A DNA stretch of 13,473 nt from CAZWRK01 sp964635875 (GTDB taxonomy: Bacteria > Pseudomonadota > Gammaproteobacteria > Burkholderiales > Aquaspirillaceae), in assembly GCA_964635875.1 (NCBI GenBank), contig CAZWRK010000109.1, positions 1-13,473 on the forward strand, given 5' to 3'. The translations under genes and the position numbers were made by a program. Under the pieces are notes generated by a model, which saw only the letters and a program-made list of their open reading frames with translations, was not told where the DNA came from and searched no databases. This document shows, one piece after another, positions 5,938-12,708 of this stretch (position 1 is its first letter; every line of letters starts with the position of its first letter).

Positions 5938-6834
5938 ATGCGTCGGATTTTATGGGTACTGATGGGGTTTTGTGCTTGGCCCGCATGGTCGGCAGAGCGT
6001 TTGCCTGTGGTCGCAAGCTTTAGTATTTTGGGCGATATCAGCGCGCAATTAGGCGGCGATCGTGTCGATGTGCAAACCCTCGTCGGCCCCAATCAGGATG
6101 CGCATGTTTATCAACCCGCCCCACAAGATCTCAAAAAACTCGCTGCGGCAAAACTGTTTGTCGTGAATGGCTTGGGCTTTGAGGGCTGGATGACGCGCAT
6201 GAGCAAAGCGGCAGGCTATCGCGGCCAAACCGTGCAGGCCTCGCAGGGTGTCAAAGCCTTGTCAGCGCAGGATGAAGACGCGCACGACCATGACCACGGC
6301 CATGGAAAGCAGGATCCACATGCATGGCAAAACCCGCAAAATGTACTGATCTACGCCAAAAACATTAGCGATGCGTTTATTCGTCTTGATCCCGAGGGCA
6401 AAGCGTATTACACCCAACGTTTTTCGGCGTATAGCCAGTCTTTAAAGAATCTTGACCATTGGGCCGCGCAAGGGTTTGCCGCCATTCCGGCCGCACAGCG
6501 TAAATTTATTACCAGTCACGATGCTTTTGGTTATTTAGGTGCACGCTACCAAATCAAAGTGCTCTCGCCTCAAGGAATTAGCACCGAAGCTGAAGCCTCC
6601 GCTAAAGGGGTGGTGAGCTTGGTTCGGCAAATTCGCCGCGAAAAAATTCGCAGTGTCTTTATCGAAAACATGACTGACTCGCGTTTGATTGCGCAAATCG
6701 CCCGCGAATCGGGTGCATCTATGGGCGAAAAGCTTTATTCGGACGCACTATCTAAGTCGGATGCACCGGCCGCAACCTACGTCGATATGATGCGGCACAA
6801 TATCAGCGCGATATTACAGAGCATGAAGGAATAA
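5938..6834 (+). CDS. znuA: Periplasmic zinc-binding protein ZnuA
   Basis: A 298-residue cluster A-I (cluster 9) solute-binding protein with a signal peptide (residues 1-19, cleavage after WSA). Predicted zinc ligands are H56 (DAHVYQP), H128 (DPHAW), H194 (TSHDAFGY) and D269 (LYSDALS). Between the first two ligands is the charged His-rich loop DAHDHDHGHGKQDPHAW (114-130). This loop is typical of zinc-selective members and absent from manganese ones. The protein captures Zn2+ and delivers it to ZnuB. GAGAGG (5927-5932) precedes the ATG by 5 bases. It follows znuB after a 57-base gap in which I see neither terminator nor Zur box, so it is probably the last gene of the operon. Placing znuA at the end, apart from the tightly overlapped genes, could allow separate tuning. 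Confidence 0.93.
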   Translation: MRRILWVLMGFCAWPAWSAERLPVVASFSILGDISAQLGGDRVDVQTLVGPNQDAHVYQPAPQDLKKLAAAKLFVVNGLGFEGWMTRMSKAAGYRGQTVQASQGVKALSAQDEDAHDHDHGHGKQDPHAWQNPQNVLIYAKNISDAFIRLDPEGKAYYTQRFSAYSQSLKNLDHWAAQGFAAIPAAQRKFITSHDAFGYLGARYQIKVLSPQGISTEAEASAKGVVSLVRQIRREKIRSVFIENMTDSRLIAQIARESGASMGEKLYSDALSKSDAPAATYVDMMRHNISAILQSMKE

Positions 6835-6949
6835 GCAGAAAAGAAGCTAAGATGCTGAATTCGCTCGAAAAAGCGTGACAAAAAGCAACAGTTTTTGGCC
6901 GTTCTTAGCGGCATCCTCTAAATTTTTGCGGTTTTTGTAGCAAAACCTG

Positions 6950-6978
6950 TTGACAGCAGTCGGTGACTTCGTAATAAT
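6950..6978 (+). promoter_or_regulatory. Sigma-70 promoter of tRNA-Asn
   Basis: A perfect -35 TTGACA (6950-6955) is followed after exactly 17 bases by AATAAT (6973-6978), five of six matches to the -10 consensus. Transcription would start at about 6985, some 9 bases before the mature tRNA. This is a strong promoter as expected for a stable RNA. Confidence 0.8.
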
Positions 6979-6993
6979 ACGCACCTCACCGAT

Positions 6994-7069
6994 TCCTCGA
7001 TAGCTCAGTCGGTAGAGCGACGGACTGTTAATCCGCAGGTCCCTGGTTCGAGCCCAGGTCGAGGAGCCA
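6994..7069 (+). tRNA. tRNA-Asn (anticodon GTT), CCA encoded
   Basis: A 76-base cloverleaf. The acceptor arms TCCTCGA (6994-7000) and TCGAGGA (7059-7065) pair fully, with discriminator G7066 and an encoded CCA (7067-7069). The D arm is GCTC/GAGC, the T arm is CCTGG/CCAGG around TTCGAGC, and the anticodon loop CTGTTAA holds GTT at 7027-7029, reading Asn AAC/AAT codons. The first anticodon-stem pair (27-43) is an A-C mismatch, while the other four pairs are regular. It has its own promoter and terminator and is independent of the zinc operon. No integrase or duplicated 3' end was seen beside it. Confidence 0.97.
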
Positions 7070-7074
7070 AGAAC

Positions 7075-7115
7075 AAAGCAAAAAGCCCAGCCTAAAAAGC
7101 TGGGCTTTTTGCTTT
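7075..7115 (+). terminator. Rho-independent terminator after tRNA-Asn
   Basis: A perfect 17-bp stem (7075-7091 with 7099-7115) with a 7-base loop. The GC core GCCCAGC/GCTGGGC is followed by T5 and further T within the A/T-rich base of the stem. It starts 6 bases after the tRNA CCA and insulates the chemoreceptor gene downstream. Confidence 0.88.
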
Positions 7116-7242
7116 TGCGCGATCCATGATCAATGTCTATACCTCAAGTCTTTAAACCCCTAAAAGTAAGCCCATCTACCCAGCGGCCCAATGCAGTCCA
7201 CTTTACCCATTTGCACAACCAGCATTCACTTTGGATACCGCA

Positions 7243-8865
7243 ATGACCCAACTCAAAATTGGTACTCGACTTTTCATAGGCTTTGCCAGCATGATCATTT
7301 TGCTGATTTGCATTGCCGGATCAGGCATTTTTGCGCTGGCTCGCTTTGACGAACAAGTCACTCAGCTGGTCGAAAACCGATTAGCTAAATTAGTGCTATT
7401 TGATGACTTATCCTTTGCTGTTTTAGATAGCGCCGGACGGATGCGCACCGCCCTACTCATTGAAGACAGCGCGCAAATTAAAGAGCAGCTCACCGCCATT
7501 GAGCAGAACCGACAAATTGCACAAGACACCTTGAGCAAATTACAAGCATTCCCAAGCAGCGAAGCAGGAAAACGCGCGCTACAAGACGTGCTCAACGCCC
7601 AACAGCCCTACCTCGCCCCAGAGGCCGAATTTCTCAAATTGCTCCATGCCGGACAACTCGCAGAAGCCAAAGTGCAATTCCTTGAGAAAGTTCGCCCCGC
7701 ACAAATTCCCTATATTCAGTCACTCCAAGCCAACATCCACCACCTCGAAAAAATGGCTAAAGAAGACGGCCATAGTGCGATTACCACTGGAAATTCAGCC
7801 CGTACGATCATGAGCGTGATCACATTCGTTGCCTTAGCACTGGCAGGGGTGATTTCGGTGCTTATTTCTCGCTCGATTACTGCGCCACTGAGCACCGCCG
7901 TCGAGTGCGCAAATCGCATTGCCCAAGGCGACCTCACCCATGAAATCAAAACCCATGCAGGCGGTGACGAGGTCAATGTCTTACTGCAAACGCTGGGCGT
8001 CATGCAAAACAATCTGCATCGACTGATTGCAGAAGCCAAACGCAATGCTCACGAAATGATCTCGGCCGCACAACAATTCTCCGGCGCAGCCGAAATCGTC
8101 GCCAACGCCTCTGAACAGCAAAGCCAAGCCAGCGCCGCTGCTGCTGCCGCGATTGAAGAACTCAGCATGAGCGTCAATCATATTTCCGGCTCGGCACAAG
8201 AAGCGCATGCCAAAACAACCGCCTCAAGGGATCTATGCGCAGAAGGCGATCAAACCATTGCCCTATCGGGAGACAAAGTCAAATTAATCGCGGACACGAT
8301 TAACACCTCTGCGGGTGTCGTTCACAGCCTGATGGCACAGTCAGAAGCCATTTCGACGATCGTCAACGTGATTAAAGAAGTCTCCGACCAAACCAACCTT
8401 TTAGCCCTCAATGCCGCGATTGAAGCTGCACGCGCGGGCGAGTCTGGGCGCGGATTTGCCGTGGTCGCCGATGAAGTGAGAAAGCTCGCTGAGCGCACAC
8501 AAGGTTCTACGCAAGAGATTGCAACGCTCATTAGCCAAATTCAGAGCAGCACCCTTGAGGTCGTCACGGCAATGGAATCCAGCGTCAAAGAAGCCAATGA
8601 AGGGGTCGGCCTCTCGGAAAAAGCTGGGGTAGCCATTGAGCAAATTAACCTCAGCTCAGAAACGTTGGTCAATATCATGAACGACATCTCATCGTCCTTA
8701 CATGAACAAGGCGCCGCCAGCCAAGAAGTCGCGATCAAAATCGAACAAATTTCGCACATGATCGACTCGAATAACGCCTCCGTCAGTGAAGTGAAAACCT
8801 CCGCGCATCGGCTGACAAAGTTAGCAGAAGCGCTCGGACAAAGCGTGAATCACTTTAAGGTTTAA
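7243..8865 (+). CDS. Methyl-accepting chemotaxis protein (4HB sensor - HAMP - MA)
   Basis: A 540-residue transmembrane chemoreceptor. Helix TM1 is at about 10-32, followed by a periplasmic domain of about 155 residues (33-187) of the four-helix-bundle (4HB_MCP) type, then TM2 at 188-209, HAMP at 210-262 and a long signalling coiled coil. The conserved hairpin tip is VSDQTNLLALNAAIEAARAG (380-399), continuing to ERT (417-419), and contacts CheA and CheW. The C-terminus ends NHFKV with no NWETF-type pentapeptide, so it probably lacks a CheR/CheB tether. The ATG at 7243 is preferred over the TTG at 7231, since GGA (7233-7235) lies 7 bases before it and KIGTRL aligns with other receptors. The ligand cannot be told from sequence. 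It is monocistronic between two terminators; I found no convincing flagellar sigma-28 promoter. Confidence 0.92.
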   Translation: MTQLKIGTRLFIGFASMIILLICIAGSGIFALARFDEQVTQLVENRLAKLVLFDDLSFAVLDSAGRMRTALLIEDSAQIKEQLTAIEQNRQIAQDTLSKLQAFPSSEAGKRALQDVLNAQQPYLAPEAEFLKLLHAGQLAEAKVQFLEKVRPAQIPYIQSLQANIHHLEKMAKEDGHSAITTGNSARTIMSVITFVALALAGVISVLISRSITAPLSTAVECANRIAQGDLTHEIKTHAGGDEVNVLLQTLGVMQNNLHRLIAEAKRNAHEMISAAQQFSGAAEIVANASEQQSQASAAAAAAIEELSMSVNHISGSAQEAHAKTTASRDLCAEGDQTIALSGDKVKLIADTINTSAGVVHSLMAQSEAISTIVNVIKEVSDQTNLLALNAAIEAARAGESGRGFAVVADEVRKLAERTQGSTQEIATLISQIQSSTLEVVTAMESSVKEANEGVGLSEKAGVAIEQINLSSETLVNIMNDISSSLHEQGAASQEVAIKIEQISHMIDSNNASVSEVKTSAHRLTKLAEALGQSVNHFKV

Positions 8866-8889
8866 CCGCACCTCCTCGAGACTCAACAA

Positions 8890-8917
8890 AAAACGCCACA
8901 GCATGCTGTGGCGTTTT
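8890..8917. terminator. Palindromic bidirectional terminator
   Basis: A perfect 28-base palindrome centred between 8903 and 8904. The arms read AAAACGCCACAGCA and TGCTGTGGCGTTTT, with an A6 run (8888-8893) at one side and T4 at the other. It lies between the chemoreceptor (ending 8865) and the convergent lipoprotein gene (ending 8921), and serves both. Confidence 0.88.
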
Positions 8918-8920
8918 GGC

Positions 8921-9541
8921 TTAATGGCGGGGCGGTTTTCGTTCAATCACCACCCGAATCAGGCGGTCTTGCTTATACACCTGAAGGCGCATGATCACCT
9001 CGCCACGAATGGTACTCACACGGCGCAAGGCGCTATCGGGGGCTTGGCGCTCCATCAGCGCCACGATGTTATCAGCCAGCCACTCCATGCGCTCGGCCAA
9101 CGGCCAATCAGGGAACACCACGTCGGTGATCGCGCGGTAAATCGCAAAATTGCCAGACATTTGCTCACCATTCACGCCATCCATCGGGATCGACAGAATG
9201 ATATGTTCCAAGGCCTCAGGATGACCCCATAGCTCAAGCTCCGACTTGGCCTGATAATTCGAAACCCCACGACGACGCGCCAAATGCTCGCGATCAGCAG
9301 GCAACGAGCGCATTTCGGGGAAAAAAATCCCCAAGTTATAAATAATGTCGCGGTCGCCTAAGCCAAGGCCGACTTGAGCAGGATTGATTTGACGAGGCGG
9401 GCGTGGCTTTTCGGGGGGAGCCGGCTGCTCGGTCGATGCGTCAGGTTTTGCAGGATCCGCCTCTTGAACCGTGTTCGCTTTCTCTTGTCCGCAACCGGAT
9501 AAGCCCCCCAATAAACACGCAAGTAACATCCAGCGTCGCAT
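8921..9541 (-). CDS. Predicted lipoprotein of unknown function
   Basis: A 206-residue product with a lipoprotein signal: MRRWMLLACLLGG, then lipobox LSGC with C17 as the acylation site. A low-complexity Glu/Pro/Lys-rich linker (about 28-56, including PAPPEKPRPPR) leads to a folded domain of about 150 residues. That domain has no cysteine and a mixed, amphipathic pattern (for example WPLAERMEWLADNIVALMER and a C-terminal EVIMRLQVYKQDRLIRVVIE that looks like paired strands). I do not recognise the domain. No Asp or Ser after C17 argues for inner-membrane retention (residue 18 is Gly), so outer-membrane attachment facing the periplasm is likely. GGA-rich sequence before the ATG supports the start. 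It stands alone, with terminators on both sides. Confidence 0.8.
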   Translation of the reverse strand: MRRWMLLACLLGGLSGCGQEKANTVQEADPAKPDASTEQPAPPEKPRPPRQINPAQVGLGLGDRDIIYNLGIFFPEMRSLPADREHLARRRGVSNYQAKSELELWGHPEALEHIILSIPMDGVNGEQMSGNFAIYRAITDVVFPDWPLAERMEWLADNIVALMERQAPDSALRRVSTIRGEVIMRLQVYKQDRLIRVVIERKPPRH

Positions 9542-9642
9542 TCCATCCGTCTCCCAAGTGTTTGTGCGCAGCGATAAAAGATGGCTTAAAAGTAGCCCAA
9601 AACCCTACAAAACCAAGCAATTTCACTGACTTTAGCCAAAAT

Positions 9643-9670
9643 AAAACCCGACAAATTTTGTCGGGTTTTT
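9643..9670 (-). terminator. Terminator after the TetR-family gene
   Basis: The arms AAAACCCGACAAA (9643-9655) and TTTGTCGGGTTTT (9657-9669) form a near-perfect palindrome. On the minus strand the stem is followed by TTTTATTTT, a good U-rich tail, 14 bases beyond the TetR stop. It separates the waaF-tetR transcript from the lipoprotein gene further along. Confidence 0.85.
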
Positions 9671-9683
9671 AATCATTATCGTA

Positions 9684-10277
9684 TTACGTTCGATCCGTCC
9701 GATGATGGCTGACAGCAATCGCCAACATTCGTTCAGCCAGCTCTTCCACATCGTACTCGCCCTCTTGGCGATACCACTGCACCGACCAATGCAGACTGCC
9801 CAGCAGCATACGACGCAATAGACGCGTGTCCGATTTCACAATCCCTTCCGCCGCCGCGGCATCTAACGCACCTTGCCACAAGGCCTCATAGCGATCACGC
9901 AAAATAATCAGACCGGGCTTATGCTCGTCGGACACACTGCGCCACTCGTACAACATCACTTCCAGCGCCGCTTGGTTTTCGCCGAGCAAAGAATGTAAGT
10001 GGACATGAATCAGCGCCGACACTTTGTCGTAAGGCGTTGCCGCTTGGTCGAGCGCCGCCGCAAGCTGCTCGGTGGTGCTGGTAATGCCCAAGGCCATCAC
10101 CGCGACCAAAATCTCTTCTTTGGTCCGAAAATGGTAGAACAAGCTACCGGACTGCAAACCCACAGCATTGCCAATATCACGCACAGTCGTGCGCTCGTAA
10201 CCCCGATCCCGAAACAGGCGGGCAGCGGCACGAACCAGTTCCATGCGGCGAGAGTTGTCTTCGTTTTGAATCATCAT
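9684..10277 (-). CDS. TetR/AcrR-family transcriptional regulator
   Basis: A 197-residue one-component repressor. The N-terminal helix-turn-helix domain spans about residues 11-58, with the recognition helix in TTVRDIGNAVGLQSGSLFYHF (30-50 region) and the usual FYHF-x-TKEEIL ending. The remaining helical region would bind an unknown ligand and dimerise; its RDRYEALWQGALDAA segment resembles the C-terminal domain of fatty-acid-related TetR proteins, but this is weak. It starts 12 bases after the waaF stop in the same direction, so it probably shares that transcript. No target gene lies divergently next to it, which is unusual for the family. Two consecutive ATG codons (10277 and 10274) are possible starts, and no strong ribosome binding site decides between them. 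Confidence 0.87.
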   Translation of the reverse strand: MMIQNEDNSRRMELVRAAARLFRDRGYERTTVRDIGNAVGLQSGSLFYHFRTKEEILVAVMALGITSTTEQLAAALDQAATPYDKVSALIHVHLHSLLGENQAALEVMLYEWRSVSDEHKPGLIILRDRYEALWQGALDAAAAEGIVKSDTRLLRRMLLGSLHWSVQWYRQEGEYDVEELAERMLAIAVSHHRTDRT

Positions 10278-10289
10278 TTCATTATTTTC

Positions 10290-11318
10290 TCAGCACTTTG
10301 CTTCTATTTCTAAACGATTTTGTACCGCTTGCCAAACAGCAGCTGGCTGTAAGTCTTTGAGACAGCGCAGATGACCCAACGGGCAATCTCGTTTAAAACA
10401 GGGGCTGCATTCCATCCCCAGACTGAGAATGTCGGCTTTTTGGGTTAAAGGCGGGGTAAATTCGGGGCTCGAAGAGCCATATAACGCCACCAACTGAATG
10501 CCCAACGCGGCAGCAATATGCATCAAACCCGAGTCATTGCACACGGCCACTCGCGCCAGCGACATCAAATCAATCGCCACGTCTAACGACGTTGCGCCGG
10601 TCAAATTGTAAACGGCATCGCGTTCCGCCGCCTGCTCAATCTCCGCGCCAATCGTTTGATCTTTTGGCGAACCAAAAATCCACACCTGACAGCCCGCATC
10701 CACCGCCGAGCGCGCCAACTGTGCAAAATGACCGCTCGGCCAACGCTTCGCAGGGCCATATTCGGCACCGGGACACAAAGCCACCACCGGCCGCGCTAAA
10801 CTGAGTCCCAAGCCTTCAGCCGCAGCCATCGCTTGATCGCGATGGCAAACCAAACGCGGCTCAGGCAAAGGCTTCTTCAGCACCGACCCTGCAGGCACGC
10901 CTAGCGCCATAAAACGTTCGAGCATCGATGGCAGCGCTTCTTTGTCGAGCTTGCGAATATCGTTGACCAGCCCATAGCGAAACTCGCCAACAAAACCCGT
11001 GCGCTGCGGAATCCCCGCAAAAAAAGGCACCAAGGCGGATTTAATCGAGTTCTGAAGCAAAATCGCCTGCTGATACGCCTCTTGGCGAAGCTGATGCCCG
11101 AGCTGCCGCCGCCCCATCACATCCAGCACGCCATGCCCAAACGGATTCAAATGCGCCTGACGGACCGACGGCATCCGCGCGATCAGAGGCAGCGTCCACG
11201 CCGGCGCAAAGACATCGACCACTGTGTCGGGCGCACTGTCCGCCAGCTGCCGATACAGCGGCTCTGCCATCACCGCATCGCCGACCCATGCCGGAGCAAT
11301 GACCAAAATTTTCTTCAT
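10290..11318 (-). CDS. waaF: ADP-heptose--LPS heptosyltransferase II (WaaF)
   Basis: A 342-residue family-9 glycosyltransferase that adds the second heptose to the lipopolysaccharide inner core at the cytoplasmic face of the inner membrane. The N-terminus KKILVIAPAWVGDAVM matches WaaF, with catalytic-base candidate D13. Other landmarks are the nucleotide-sugar motif PGAEYGPAKRWP, NDSGLMHIAAALG near the C-terminal half, and the Cys-containing CSPCFKRDCPLGH segment typical of WaaF. The start at 11318 is chosen since it aligns with WaaF proteins; an ATG 4 codons upstream (11330) is also possible and neither has a strong ribosome binding site. A terminator-like hairpin separates it from the zinc-finger gene upstream, and tetR follows closely downstream. 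Confidence 0.92.
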   Translation of the reverse strand: MKKILVIAPAWVGDAVMAEPLYRQLADSAPDTVVDVFAPAWTLPLIARMPSVRQAHLNPFGHGVLDVMGRRQLGHQLRQEAYQQAILLQNSIKSALVPFFAGIPQRTGFVGEFRYGLVNDIRKLDKEALPSMLERFMALGVPAGSVLKKPLPEPRLVCHRDQAMAAAEGLGLSLARPVVALCPGAEYGPAKRWPSGHFAQLARSAVDAGCQVWIFGSPKDQTIGAEIEQAAERDAVYNLTGATSLDVAIDLMSLARVAVCNDSGLMHIAAALGIQLVALYGSSSPEFTPPLTQKADILSLGMECSPCFKRDCPLGHLRCLKDLQPAAVWQAVQNRLEIEAKC

Positions 11319-11351
11319 GCAAACTTTCATCTACGAGCAGCGCAAAGCAAA

Positions 11352-11377
11352 AAAGGTGCGGTGAATGCCGCACCTTT
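11352..11377 (-). terminator. Terminator-like hairpin between the zinc-finger gene and waaF
   Basis: A 10-bp perfect stem (AAAGGTGCGG at 11352-11361 with CCGCACCTTT at 11368-11377) closes a 6-base loop. On the minus strand it is followed by T6. It starts 22 bases after the zinc-finger stop and ends 33 bases before the waaF start, so it either ends the ilvE transcript or lowers waaF expression by partial termination. Confidence 0.8.
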
Positions 11378-11399
11378 ACCCTGTCAGCTACCAACAGAA

Positions 11400-11603
11400 T
11401 CAGTGGTGATGTTTAACGTCGCCCACCAATTTGAACTGCGTCCCACAGTAAGGGCACAGCGCCTCACCGCCTTGGCCGGTAATCGGCAAGAACACGCGAG
11501 GATGAGAATTCCACTTCACCATGCTCGGTGTTGGGCAATGCAAAGGCAAATCATCACCCGTCACTTCGATGAATTTTGCACGGTTTTCCTTGAGTTCAGA
11601 CAT
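11400..11603 (-). CDS. Small CHCC zinc-finger protein (NDUFS6-like)
   Basis: A 67-residue protein with the C-H-C-C zinc ligand set of the zf-CHCC family, C23, H34, C50 and C53 (in HCPTP, SHPRVFLP and CPYCGTQF). The domain is related to the mitochondrial complex I accessory subunit NDUFS6, but a bacterial function is not firmly assigned. In betaproteobacteria it often lies between ilvE and waaF, as here. It begins 29 bases after the ilvE stop, so the two are probably co-transcribed. The upstream in-frame ATG (11654) would put the start within ilvE; MSELKENRAK is the more usual start. The C-terminus ends in three histidines. Confidence 0.85.
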   Translation of the reverse strand: MSELKENRAKFIEVTGDDLPLHCPTPSMVKWNSHPRVFLPITGQGGEALCPYCGTQFKLVGDVKHHH

Positions 11604-11632
11604 AGTTATCAGCACCAGAAAAGTCAGAAAAT

Positions 11633-12556
11633 TTAGGCAATATACGTCAGCCAATCGGCGCGCGTCGCATCTTCACCCTTCACGCACGCAAAGTAGCGTT
11701 TTTGCAACTCAGCGGTGATCGGGCCACGGCTGCCTTCGCCAATCGGGCGACGGTCGAGTTCGCGAATCGGGGTCACTTCAGCGGCAGTACCGGTAAAGAA
11801 CGCTTCGTCGGCGCTGTAAACTTCGTCGCGGGTGATGCGTTTTTCGATAATTTGCAGGCCCATTTCGGTCGCCAGCTGCACGATAGTATCGCGGGTGATG
11901 CCTTCCAATGCGCTGGTCAGATCAGGGGTGTACAGCTTGCCCTTGCGCACGATAAAGATATTTTCGCCCGAACCTTCGGCCACAAAGCCATCGACATCCA
12001 ACAGCAAGGCTTCGTCGTAACCGTCGGCAGTCGCTTCGTTGTTCGCCAAAATCGAATTCATGTAATTGCCGTTGGCTTTGGCTTTACACATGGTGATATT
12101 GACGTGATGACGTGTGAACGAACTGGTTTTAACGCGAATGCCTTTTTCGAGGCCTTCTTCGCCCAAGTACGCGCCCCACGGCCATGCCGCAACAATCACT
12201 TGCACATCATCTTTTTTCGGGGCCACGCCCAATTTGCCGGAGCCATAAAACGCCATCGGACGGAAATAGCACGATTTCAACTGATTGGCTTTCACCACGT
12301 CGATATGCGCTTGGTTGATCTCTTCTTTGCTAAACGGCAACGCCATGCCCAAAATTTTGGCGGAGCGGAACAAGCGGTCGGTGTGATCTTGCAGACGGAA
12401 AATCGCAGGACCATTCGCGGTTTCGTATGCACGAACCCCCTCAAACACCCCCATGCCATAGTGCAAAGTATGGGTCAGGACATGGGTGGTCGCATCGCGC
12501 CAATCCACCAACTTACCGTCATACCAAATGAAACCATCACGATCAGCCATCGACAT
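11633..12556 (-). CDS. ilvE: Branched-chain amino-acid aminotransferase
   Basis: A 307-residue PLP-dependent class IV (D-aminotransferase fold) enzyme. It transfers the amino group between glutamate and the branched 2-oxo acids, the last step of isoleucine, valine and leucine synthesis. K160 (in CKAKANGNYMNS, 157-168) is the likely PLP lysine. Other family motifs are THTLHYGMGVFEGVRAY (28-44), the glutamate of AEGSGEN (193-199) and TGTAAEVTPI (255-264). The start at 12556 is chosen because GGAG (plus-strand 12565-12568) lies 8 bases upstream and MSMADRDG is the usual N-terminus; 21 more codons upstream are open but fall in the leader. A sigma-70-like promoter sits about 75 bases upstream. It leads the minus-strand group with the zinc-finger gene. 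Confidence 0.95.
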   Translation of the reverse strand: MSMADRDGFIWYDGKLVDWRDATTHVLTHTLHYGMGVFEGVRAYETANGPAIFRLQDHTDRLFRSAKILGMALPFSKEEINQAHIDVVKANQLKSCYFRPMAFYGSGKLGVAPKKDDVQVIVAAWPWGAYLGEEGLEKGIRVKTSSFTRHHVNITMCKAKANGNYMNSILANNEATADGYDEALLLDVDGFVAEGSGENIFIVRKGKLYTPDLTSALEGITRDTIVQLATEMGLQIIEKRITRDEVYSADEAFFTGTAAEVTPIRELDRRPIGEGSRGPITAELQKRYFACVKGEDATRADWLTYIA

Positions 12557-12590
12557 ATAGATTACTCCGTCTTTTCTTTGTATCGGCGCT

Positions 12591-12614
12591 GCCCGCTCGG
12601 GGTCTCCGAAGGGC
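12591..12614 (-). other. Hairpin in the ilvE 5' leader
   Basis: GCCC/GGGC and a 5-bp CTCGG/CCGAA pairing (with one G-U and one bulged base) form a 9-bp hairpin with a 5-base loop in the predicted untranslated leader. No U-run follows, so it is not a terminator. No branched-chain-codon-rich leader peptide is visible, which argues against classical attenuation. Confidence 0.35.
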
Positions 12615-12631
12615 AACAAGTATTTGCGGCG

Positions 12632-12661
12632 ATTATAACGCCACAGCCTCTCACCTGCGAA
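12632..12661 (-). promoter_or_regulatory. Sigma-70-type promoter of ilvE
   Basis: On the minus strand a perfect TATAAT (plus-strand 12632-12637) lies 18 bases after TTCGCA (12656-12661), which matches the -35 consensus at four of six positions. The start site would be near 12625, giving a leader of about 70 bases. Confidence 0.6.
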
Positions 12662-12708
12662 GCAAGAGCAATCGTAATTGTTAAAAGGCGGCGCGGCTAC
12701 CCCGCGTT

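Noticed and set aside
6898..6912. Hairpin after znuA as operon terminator
   Set aside because: Only a 4-bp stem (GCCG/CGGC) with a 7-base loop and no directly following T-run. No convincing terminator was found for the zinc operon.
6994..7069. tRNA-Asn as integration site of a genomic island
   Set aside because: No integrase, no repeated tRNA 3' end, and normal core genes on both sides.
7231..7242. TTG start for the chemoreceptor
   Set aside because: The ATG at 7243 has a GGA site at a suitable distance and gives the usual N-terminus.
7116..7242. Flagellar sigma-28 promoter before the chemoreceptor
   Set aside because: A TAAA element is present, but no GCCGATAA-like -10 follows at the right spacing.
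11082..11636. Plus-strand frame of 184 codons opposite waaF and the zinc-finger gene
   Set aside because: Shadow of two identified genes, basic low-complexity composition, no ribosome binding site or family match.
12692..12706. CGCGG/CCGCG hairpin beyond the epimerase-like gene as terminator
   Set aside because: The stem is only 5 bp, and on the minus strand the T-run comes after five more bases (CCGCC), so the call is too weak to list.
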